A DNA stretch of 6,771 nucleotides from the NCBI GenBank assembly GCA_046483585.1, contig JAWOCV010000185.1, positions 1-6,771 of the forward strand. Reading direction: 5' to 3'. Below the pieces are notes generated by a model. It did no database searches and was not told the DNA's origin. It saw only the letters and a program-made list of their open reading frames with translations. The first letter of the stretch is position 1, and each line of letters starts with the position of its first letter. Below are positions 1 to 5,601 of this stretch, piece after piece. This DNA comes from Marinilabilia sp046483585 (GTDB taxonomy: Bacteria > Bacteroidota > Bacteroidia > Bacteroidales > Marinilabiliaceae). The position numbers were made by a program, and so were the translations under genes.

Positions 1-1917
1 GCCCACTTTCTGAATTCTTCCCTCAGCAAGTCAGCGATCCAAAAAGTGAAGGATGATGTCACCTCCGGAAAAACCAGACTGCTATACGTAGCACCGGAAT
101 CTCTGACCAAGGAAGACAACATTCACTTTCTCAAACAGGTGAAGATCTCATTTTATGCTGTAGACGAAGCGCACTGTATATCCGAATGGGGTCATGATTT
201 CCGTCCTGAATACCGCCGCATCCGTCCCATCATTAGTGAGATTGGCAATGCTCCTGCCATGGCTCTTACCGCCACAGCAACACCCAAAGTTCAGCACGAC
301 ATCCAGAAAAATCTGGGGATGCTGGAGGCCAATGTCTTCAAGTCGTCATTCAACAGGCCCAATCTTTTTTATGAAGTCAGGCCCAAGGTCAATGCCACAC
401 GCGACATCATAAAACTCCTGAAAGACAATGCCGGAAAATCAGTCATCATCTACTGCCTGAGCCGCAAAAAAGTGGAGGAACTGGCCGAAACACTTGTCGT
501 AAACGGGATCAAAGCTCTTCCATACCATGCCGGTATGGATGCGGCCACACGTACAGGCAACCAGGACAAGTTCCTGATGGAAGAAATTGATGTGATCGTA
601 GCCACCATCGCCTTCGGTATGGGCATCGACAAACCGGATGTGCGGATGGTCATTCACTACGACATCCCCAAAAGTCTTGAAGGCTACTATCAGGAAACCG
701 GAAGAGCCGGGCGTGACGGAGGGGAAGGTCGATGTGTGGCATTCTACAGCTATAAGGATATCCAAAAGCTTGAAAAATTCATGCAGGGAAAGCCCCTGGC
801 TGAGCAGGAGATCGGCAAGCAATTGCTTCTGGAAACGGTCGCCTACGCCGAGTCATCTGTCTGCCGCCGAAAAATGCTGCTGCACTATTTCGGAGAATCC
901 TATACCGAAGAAAATTGTTCTACATGCGATAATTGCTGCCATCCAAAAGAGGAGTTTGAAGGGAAAGATGCCATCGTTAAATTCCTTAATGTGGTAAGCG
1001 AACTCCGGGAACGTTTCAAAACAGAACACGTGGTGCAGGTCATGACAGGCAAGGTCACCAGCGTCATTAAGTCGTACCATCACCATGAACTTGATTTATT
1101 CGGATGCGGAAATGAGCAGGATGAGAAATTCTGGCATGCTGTTGCCCGAAAATCGCTTGTAACAGGCCTTTTAAGTAAAGACATTGAAAATTATGGCCTT
1201 CTCAAGTTAACCGATAAAGGACGGGAGTATCTGAACAAGCCTTACAGCATCATGCTTGCCCGCGACCATGACTATGATGCACTGGAAGAAGACTCACGGT
1301 CGACAGGCGGAACCGCCACGCTGGACAACGCACTGTTTTCCATGCTTAAGGACTTGCGCAAAAAAATATCCAAAAAGAAAAACCTGCCGCCCTTTGTCAT
1401 ATTCCAGGATCCATCTCTTGAGGCCATGTCGACCTATTATCCGGTCAACATAGAAGAACTGCAAAACATGCCGGGAGTCGGAGCAGGAAAAGCACGGCGT
1501 TTCGGCAAGGAATTCGTGGAACTCATTCAAAAACACGTAGAGGAGAAAGAGATCGAACGTCCCATGGATATGGTGGTCAAAACCGTAGCCAATAAAAGTA
1601 AGCTGAAGGTATCCATCATCCAGAGCATCGATCGTCAGGTTTCACTGGACGATATTGCCTCATCAAAGGGCATCGATATTCTTGAGTTATTAAAAGAGAT
1701 TGAGTCCATCGTTTATTCAGGAACCCGCGTTAATATCGACTATCATATCGACCAGGTAATGGACGAGGAACATCGCGACGACATATTTTATTACTTCAGG
1801 GAAGATGCGGAAACCGACGATATCGGTGAAGCCCTTGAAGAACTGGGAGAAGATGAATACTCCGAAGAAGACGTTCGGATGGTAAGAATCAAATTCATTT
1901 CTGAAGTAGGGAATTAA
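1..1917 (+). CDS. recQ: ATP-dependent DNA helicase RecQ (5'-truncated by window edge)
   Basis: RecQ is a 3'-5' superfamily 2 DNA helicase acting in recombination and replication-fork repair. The frame is open from base 1, giving 638 residues without the true start; a GTG at 46 is internal, not the start. Visible in order (window residue numbers): DEAH box at 55-58 followed by the RecQ-type CISEWGHDFRPEY; motif III ALTATAT at 88-94; motifs IV-V (IIYCLSRKK, then ATIAFGMGIDKPDV); motif VI QETGRAGRDG at 231-240. The zinc site follows with Cys288, 306, 309 and 312, then an RQC winged-helix region at about 325-425 and an HRDC domain at about 440-513. About 125 residues follow HRDC, with a helix-turn-helix-like stretch (about 520-590, resembling HTH_40) and a very acidic tail. 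E. coli RecQ ends at HRDC, whereas Bacteroidota RecQs are typically longer (about 720-735 aa), so roughly 90 N-terminal residues with Walker A are missing only because of the window cut. No frameshift or missing motif is seen. Confidence 0.97.
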   Translation, partial: AHFLNSSLSKSAIQKVKDDVTSGKTRLLYVAPESLTKEDNIHFLKQVKISFYAVDEAHCISEWGHDFRPEYRRIRPIISEIGNAPAMALTATATPKVQHDIQKNLGMLEANVFKSSFNRPNLFYEVRPKVNATRDIIKLLKDNAGKSVIIYCLSRKKVEELAETLVVNGIKALPYHAGMDAATRTGNQDKFLMEEIDVIVATIAFGMGIDKPDVRMVIHYDIPKSLEGYYQETGRAGRDGGEGRCVAFYSYKDIQKLEKFMQGKPLAEQEIGKQLLLETVAYAESSVCRRKMLLHYFGESYTEENCSTCDNCCHPKEEFEGKDAIVKFLNVVSELRERFKTEHVVQVMTGKVTSVIKSYHHHELDLFGCGNEQDEKFWHAVARKSLVTGLLSKDIENYGLLKLTDKGREYLNKPYSIMLARDHDYDALEEDSRSTGGTATLDNALFSMLKDLRKKISKKKNLPPFVIFQDPSLEAMSTYYPVNIEELQNMPGVGAGKARRFGKEFVELIQKHVEEKEIERPMDMVVKTVANKSKLKVSIIQSIDRQVSLDDIASSKGIDILELLKEIESIVYSGTRVNIDYHIDQVMDEEHRDDIFYYFREDAETDDIGEALEELGEDEYSEEDVRMVRIKFISEVGN

Positions 1918-1973
1918 ACAAATTGTAAACCTCTTTGAATCATTCCCAAAAAGAAATAACCTTCCCGGGGCAC

Positions 1974-4004
1974 TTAAAACTTAAACCGAAGCTGAAAAGT
2001 TAGCCGGGTTTTTTGATTCGAATCAACTTCATTGTAACCACTCCCCACCGTTGACCGGTCATTATAATGCCAGCGGGCCACCCTCAGCCATAAATGAAGA
2101 TATTTCCTGAATTTATAGTTACAGAGCAACAGATAACGATCTCCTTTCCCGATGTAAGCGGGGACGGAAAACATGTACAGCACATGGGGTTCGTAAGCAT
2201 ATAACCTGGCTTTGTAATCGCTGCTGCTGAACAGGGCATAACGGCCTGTAAGAGTCAGTTTTTCATTACAGCCGTTCCATTTTATGTCCTGAGCCAGCAT
2301 ACAGCCACTTTCTTTACCGCTCTCCGCCTTCACAAAATGCCACTGACCCAAAGTGGTAAATTGCCATCCGGGTGATATTTCATGGCGATACTGGACTTTC
2401 AACTGGTCAAAAGTATCATGGCGAATGAGGTCTTCGGATCCGCCGGCTGTTCCATAATTTGCCGGTTTCTCCCGGTGACGATATCTCACCCTCAGGCGAC
2501 TCTTCTGTTTAAAATGTTTTTCGATCTGCCCAAGCCAGTCGAATCCTTCAGCAGGGCCATCCAGACCATATTTCAGCCAGCGAAAACGATACCGGTCAAT
2601 GTACGATGACCAGACCATGTCAAAAGGCCATTCCCATTCAATTCCGGCATAAATGCCAGTTTCGCCTGAAAAACTGCTGCTTTCGGTCATTGGACCTGCA
2701 AGGGGACTATGGTATTCAAGAGGTATATCCCTATGCCCAAGGGCAAGAGAAAAACCAGGCACACCCTCCCATACCAATCCGTTCCACAAAGCCGGGCGGT
2801 TAAGACCATCAAAAGCCAACTCCCCAAACACCAACAGACCTTTCTTACTCAATATATATGAGAGCCAGCTGTTCCGTGCTTCATGCCCTCTGAAGGAGAA
2901 ACGGTTATAAGCACGCTCTGAAGGACATAACGGAGGATCGATCCTGTATTGAACGTGCCCTGCCTCAATATCCAGAAGACGGCCCGAATACCTCCCCTTT
3001 ATCCCGGCAATACGTTCTCTGGCATTATCACGTTGTTCTCTCTCCTTACTGGTCCGGTGAAACCCGTCTTCCCGCAAGGCTGTCAGGCAGCTGTCTCCCT
3101 GAATACGCCCATCCCTCCTTTTTAAAGAGAAAAAGGGAGATACCTCAAATTCACCCACTCCCAATGTAAGATAGGCGCCCAGCATCCCGGAGCTCCCTGA
3201 AGACGTCAGGGAAGGACGAAAAGAAGACTGGCGGTTCCGGATGCTGGTAGTCAGTGAGCTTTTCCTCAGCGGCATCCCCGACTGCATAACCAGCCCTTGC
3301 CCGGCACTCATTTGGTATTGACCGCCCCCGGCTTCACGAAGCCACCCTTCACGGTCCTCATAATGCAAATACCCCGACATCAGATCCAAACCTTTGGTCT
3401 CTTTTTCAAAAAGTGGTTCACCCGGATCTTTCTCTGCAATAAAACCACCGCTGAAGCCCTTGTTGGTATTTAGGGATGTTCGGCTATAGAGTTTAAAAGG
3501 GTCTCCTGCAAAAGGGGCATTTTCGTCTTCAACGGATTTAAAGCCCCGTGCTTTCTCTAACTGATATTCACTTCTCAAGAACCAGTCCCCCCAGACTTTA
3601 AAGGGGATTTTTTCATTCCTTGCCTCCCCAAAATATATGACCGGCTCGAGCATCTGTATGGTTGTCACCGGCAGTCCTTCAACCGTCTGAAGTTCATAGA
3701 TCGAATGAAACGGCCCGCTGACATAACGACGATATAAAATATTTTCAACCTGAATGTCGGAAAGAAAAAAGATGCTTTCCAGATGCTCCCTGTTGGCGGT
3801 ATTGATATTCAAAGGATTCCTGGCCAGGGATGTCAGCTCTTCCAGAAGCAGGCTCAGGTCTTCCGTCTCCATATCTCCGGCATACATATCGGCCACCTCA
3901 TCAGCCCATTCCCTTATTTCATCTCCGGATTGTGCAAATGAAAGCCCAAACGAAAGAAATCCAACCAGAGAGATCACCGCAAATCTGACACGCCGGAATG
4001 TCAT
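1974..4004 (-). CDS. Secreted helix-hairpin-helix (ComEA-like) protein with large predicted outer-membrane beta-barrel
   Basis: The product has 676 aa. An N-terminal signal peptide (basic MTFRRVR, hydrophobic core, probable cleavage after SFA, Ala24) sends it to the envelope. After an acidic helical stretch (about 28-60) comes a ComEA-like tandem HhH region at about 63-125: PLNINTAN at 64-71, then GPFHSIYELQTVEGL at 97-111. The first hairpin, GIG in classic ComEA, is FLSD here, so DNA binding cannot be assumed. From about 133 to the end the sequence alternates polar and aromatic residues in many short strand-like segments and ends in RLTFQLRFKF; a terminal Phe after an amphipathic strand is typical of BAM-inserted barrels. 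Similar proteins are usually annotated only as 'helix-hairpin-helix domain-containing protein' in Bacteroidota. The ATG overlaps the stop of the upstream barrel gene and is preceded by a strong ribosome site, which fixes the start. The role is unknown: DNA handling at the surface, or a protein-protein use of the HhH fold, are both possible. Domain reading is from motifs only. Confidence 0.85.
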   Translation of the reverse strand: MTFRRVRFAVISLVGFLSFGLSFAQSGDEIREWADEVADMYAGDMETEDLSLLLEELTSLARNPLNINTANREHLESIFFLSDIQVENILYRRYVSGPFHSIYELQTVEGLPVTTIQMLEPVIYFGEARNEKIPFKVWGDWFLRSEYQLEKARGFKSVEDENAPFAGDPFKLYSRTSLNTNKGFSGGFIAEKDPGEPLFEKETKGLDLMSGYLHYEDREGWLREAGGGQYQMSAGQGLVMQSGMPLRKSSLTTSIRNRQSSFRPSLTSSGSSGMLGAYLTLGVGEFEVSPFFSLKRRDGRIQGDSCLTALREDGFHRTSKEREQRDNARERIAGIKGRYSGRLLDIEAGHVQYRIDPPLCPSERAYNRFSFRGHEARNSWLSYILSKKGLLVFGELAFDGLNRPALWNGLVWEGVPGFSLALGHRDIPLEYHSPLAGPMTESSSFSGETGIYAGIEWEWPFDMVWSSYIDRYRFRWLKYGLDGPAEGFDWLGQIEKHFKQKSRLRVRYRHREKPANYGTAGGSEDLIRHDTFDQLKVQYRHEISPGWQFTTLGQWHFVKAESGKESGCMLAQDIKWNGCNEKLTLTGRYALFSSSDYKARLYAYEPHVLYMFSVPAYIGKGDRYLLLCNYKFRKYLHLWLRVARWHYNDRSTVGSGYNEVDSNQKTRLTFQLRFKF
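1983..2014 (+). terminator. Candidate intrinsic terminator of recQ, inside the convergent gene
   Basis: AAACCG (1983-1988) can pair with CGG(G)TTT (2005-2011, one bulged G). Inside it, GCTGA (1991-1995) pairs with TTAGC (2000-2004, one G-T pair) around a 4-nt loop, with a small AA bulge between the stems. A run of six T (2009-2014) follows on the + strand. It starts 66 nt past the recQ stop and lies within the last codons of the opposite-strand barrel gene. On the minus strand the same hairpin is followed by a T-rich stretch overlapping that gene's stop codon, so it might act in both directions. The stem is imperfect and was not folded computationally. Confidence 0.35.
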
Positions 4005-4846
4005 TGTTCACCTCCTTCCCTGTCCTCCTTCCCGAAAAAATAGATAATGCCTGCTGCCGGACTCATCCCAAGACGGGAATGATGACCTGCTCCTGCAGTA
4101 ATTTCAAATGAGCCGGGTCGCAAGGCAGCTCCCAAAGAAAATCTCACCGGTTTACCACAAACGGCACCCCTGAGCGTGATCTTTTCGTGCACCCCGACAC
4201 ACAATCCCAAACCAAAGACCTGCCGGGAATAAAGTGCATCATGTGATATATCTGTGGTGAGTAAAAAAGAAGGAGAGAGACGAACATCACACGAAACAGC
4301 CAGGGAAGATGCCAGGGGCTGCTCATTGTACTCCCCGCCAATGGCTGACCGTGCAGGGTTTTCGGCCATAACAGCTATCATCACCGCTTTAGAGACTGAA
4401 TACCTGAGCCCGGCATCAACAATCACAGCTCCCCGTGCCCGACGCCCGTGGATCGACCTGAGGGCATATTCAAAACGGCAGCCCATACGAACCCGGGGCG
4501 AAACCTGCCTGGCCAGGGTCACCGAAAAATGCCGGACATTGAACAATTCATGCCCGAAGTGAGCATAGCCGGCAGCAGAATGGACCAGGGAAGCAGGGAT
4601 CACAACAAAAGCAGACCGGGCACTCAATGCTTCGACCCGAAAGGCATTGTAATACCCTCCGCCGGCAATGAGCTCAGTGCCCGCAGCAATTCCTGAAGGA
4701 TTGGAAAAAGCCGACCAGCCGGTCGTGTCACTAGCCCCCGAAAGACCAAGGGCCGAAGAGGCAGGCGATGGAAAATTGTAGAACTGGGGCCGGGCACAAA
4801 AAGAACATAACAAACCAAGCCCGGCGATTGCTAGCTTTAGTTTCAT
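4001..4846 (-). CDS. PorV/PorQ-like outer-membrane beta-barrel protein
   Basis: The product has 281 aa. The N-terminus MKLKLAIAGLGLLCSFCA is a signal peptide; Cys14 and Cys17 are present but the context is a poor lipobox, so signal peptidase I cleavage after Ala18 is more likely. The mature start carries the layout seen in PorV/PorQ/FadL-like barrels: SSALGLSGAS (30-39), a short acidic/Thr stretch, then AFSNPSGIA (46-54), matching the family pattern 'GLGGA...A..NPAGLA'. The rest alternates strand-like segments (for example HFSVTLARQV, GVIVDAGLRYSV-type runs) and the last barrel strand probably ends at IIYFF (267-271). The hydrophilic tail after it, ending REGGEQ, encodes the ribosome site of the next gene. 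It is shorter than typical PorV (about 380-400 aa) and close to PorQ-like sizes. In the Por (type IX) system such barrels shuttle or anchor cargo, but no T9SS gene is in the window, so that role is inference. It overlaps the next gene by 4 bp (ATGA). No Shine-Dalgarno site precedes its ATG. Confidence 0.75.
   Translation of the reverse strand: MKLKLAIAGLGLLCSFCARPQFYNFPSPASSALGLSGASDTTGWSAFSNPSGIAAGTELIAGGGYYNAFRVEALSARSAFVVIPASLVHSAAGYAHFGHELFNVRHFSVTLARQVSPRVRMGCRFEYALRSIHGRRARGAVIVDAGLRYSVSKAVMIAVMAENPARSAIGGEYNEQPLASSLAVSCDVRLSPSFLLTTDISHDALYSRQVFGLGLCVGVHEKITLRGAVCGKPVRFSLGAALRPGSFEITAGAGHHSRLGMSPAAGIIYFFGKEDREGGEQ
4008..4017 (-). promoter_or_regulatory. Perfect Shine-Dalgarno site of the HhH/barrel gene, inside the upstream gene's last codons
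   Basis: The minus strand reads AAGGAGGTGA, the full complement of the canonical 16S rRNA 3' end, with 6 nt between GGAGG and the ATG at 4004. It lies within the codons for the C-terminal REGGEQ tail of the upstream PorV-like gene. This strength is unusual for Bacteroidota, where most genes lack such a site, and the other starts in this window (4846, 5546) show none. It decides the start of the 676-aa protein and fits reinitiation by ribosomes ending at the overlapping TGA. Confidence 0.85.
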
Positions 4847-4882
4847 TCAGGGTCAGAGTTTTGGTTTAGATCGTAATGAATT

Positions 4883-4914
4883 GCAAGATAACAACATCAC
4901 AACAACCAGGCAAA
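4883..4914 (-). promoter_or_regulatory. Candidate Bacteroides-type housekeeping promoter for the outer-membrane gene pair
   Basis: On the minus strand TTTG (4914-4911) is followed after 20 nt by TATCTTGC (4890-4883). The known Bacteroidota primary-sigma consensus is a TTTG-like -33 element and TAnnTTTG at -7 with roughly this spacing; here TA and the next TT match but the last two bases do not. It would give a leader of about 30 nt before the ATG at 4846. One partial match in AT-rich DNA could be chance. Confidence 0.3.
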
Positions 4915-4924
4915 TATTTTACCC
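4909..4924 (-). promoter_or_regulatory. Weak sigma-54-like (-24/-12) site upstream of the PorV-like gene
   Basis: The minus strand reads GGGTAAAATATTTGCC. Against TGGCACRNNNNTTGCW it keeps the invariant GG and GC with the required 10-bp separation and the full TTGC of the -12 element, but three -24 positions and the last base differ. The downstream distance to the ATG at 4846 (about 60 nt) is reasonable. It shares bases with the candidate primary-sigma -33 element, so at most one is likely to be real in this form. Confidence 0.2.
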
Positions 4925-4935
4925 CTGAAAATTTG
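4911..4935. repeat. AT-rich imperfect inverted repeat in the intergenic gap
   Basis: CAAATATTTT (4911-4920) mirrors AAAATTTG (4928-4935) across the loop TACCCCTG-like centre, with a single unpaired A in the left arm. It sits 5 bp past the stop of the PAP2-like gene and overlaps both promoter candidates. It could be an operator or part of a weak terminator for the upstream gene; no convincing T-run follows in the minus direction. Short AT-rich palindromes of this kind also arise by chance. Confidence 0.3.
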
Positions 4936-4940
4936 AGCCA

Positions 4941-5546
4941 TTAAATGAAAGCCACCCCTGACATAACGATCAAAAAGCCGACAGCATATCCGGCATATAC
5001 CTGAGCTGGTGTATGGGCGTTCAGATACAAACGGGCCATGGCGATGAGGCCGGAGATTATCAACATCACCGATACCACCGGCACCAGGTCCATCCCGAAG
5101 CGAAGCATAAGCCCGAATAAAGCACCGGTCACCCCGCCAACGGCAAGTGTATGAATGCTGATCTTCCAGAAATATGATACGGCCACCGCTAACAGGAGGG
5201 CTACCAGAGACGCCAAAACAAAAACTTCGATCAATGGAGAAACATTAAGGCGTGCCAGCAAAAGATAACCCAGGAAATAAAACAATCCGGCAGACAAAAC
5301 CGGATATACACGCTCGCGGGCCGTTTCCATCCTGAAACTGTTAATTAGTTTTACCTGCAGGAACAATGGCAGCAAGGAAACCGGCAGCAAGCAGGACGAC
5401 ACAAACACAATGATATACACCAATCTCTTGGCCTCCAATGGAATAGAAAAAAGTTGGGCCCCAGCATTCAAAATAAAAAATATTCCCAGCGTGGGCATGA
5501 GCATGGGATGGAACAGAAAGGTTAAAATTTTGCTGAATAGCTTCAT
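4941..5546 (-). CDS. PAP2-superfamily-like integral membrane protein
   Basis: The product has 201 aa and about five to six hydrophobic segments, so it is an inner-membrane protein. It carries a degenerate form of the three PAP2 lipid-phosphatase motifs: R72-x6-R79-VYP in place of KX6RP; KISIH (128-132) in place of PSGH, keeping Ser130 and His132; and R172-x5-His178-x3-Gln182 in place of RX5HX3D, where the Asp is Gln. Family members usually dephosphorylate lipid phosphates such as phosphatidic acid or undecaprenyl pyrophosphate; with these changes activity is uncertain. The opening FHPMLMPTLG is a pattern I associate with Bacteroidota members. The frame also extends to a TTG at 5594, but that adds 16 non-membrane residues and lies 7 nt from rpoN; the ATG at 5546 starts directly with the MKLFSKIL helix and is preferred. 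There is no clear Shine-Dalgarno. It follows rpoN by 55 bp on the same strand and may be co-transcribed. Confidence 0.75.
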   Translation of the reverse strand: MKLFSKILTFLFHPMLMPTLGIFFILNAGAQLFSIPLEAKRLVYIIVFVSSCLLPVSLLPLFLQVKLINSFRMETARERVYPVLSAGLFYFLGYLLLARLNVSPLIEVFVLASLVALLLAVAVSYFWKISIHTLAVGGVTGALFGLMLRFGMDLVPVVSVMLIISGLIAMARLYLNAHTPAQVYAGYAVGFLIVMSGVAFI

Positions 5547-5601
5547 TGGAAAAGGCGTTACATTAGTTATTACAGATGGGAGGGAAGGAAACAAGGGGGG
5601 T

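Noticed and set aside
439..822. A 127-codon open frame on the minus strand opposite recQ
   Set aside because: It lies fully within the conserved helicase core on the other strand, shows no family motif, and is antisense to an unambiguous coding frame.
1937..1970. Short symmetric pieces in the recQ/barrel gap (GAATCATTC, CCCGGG) as a terminator
   Set aside because: The possible stems are only 3-4 bp and no T-run follows at the right distance.
4254..4562. Open frames on the + strand within the PorV-like gene region, and similar ones at 2382-2910 and 3754-4047
   Set aside because: They are antisense to genes with signal peptides, ordered starts and coupled stops; their translations are low-complexity, Ser/Pro/Arg-rich and show no recognisable domain.
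4840..4846. PorV-like protein as a lipoprotein (Cys14/Cys17 in the signal peptide)
   Set aside because: Residues before each Cys (GLL, CSF) do not fit the lipobox, and barrel proteins of this kind are normally cleaved by signal peptidase I.
5558..5563. ATGTAA start-stop minimal upstream frame before the PAP2-like gene
   Set aside because: A six-base match is expected by chance and no leader-peptide or attenuator structure accompanies it.
5547..5594. TTG start at 5594 extending the PAP2-like protein by 16 residues
   Set aside because: It has no ribosome site, adds a Pro/Ser/Thr-rich leader before the first membrane helix, and the ATG at 5546 gives the expected N-terminus.
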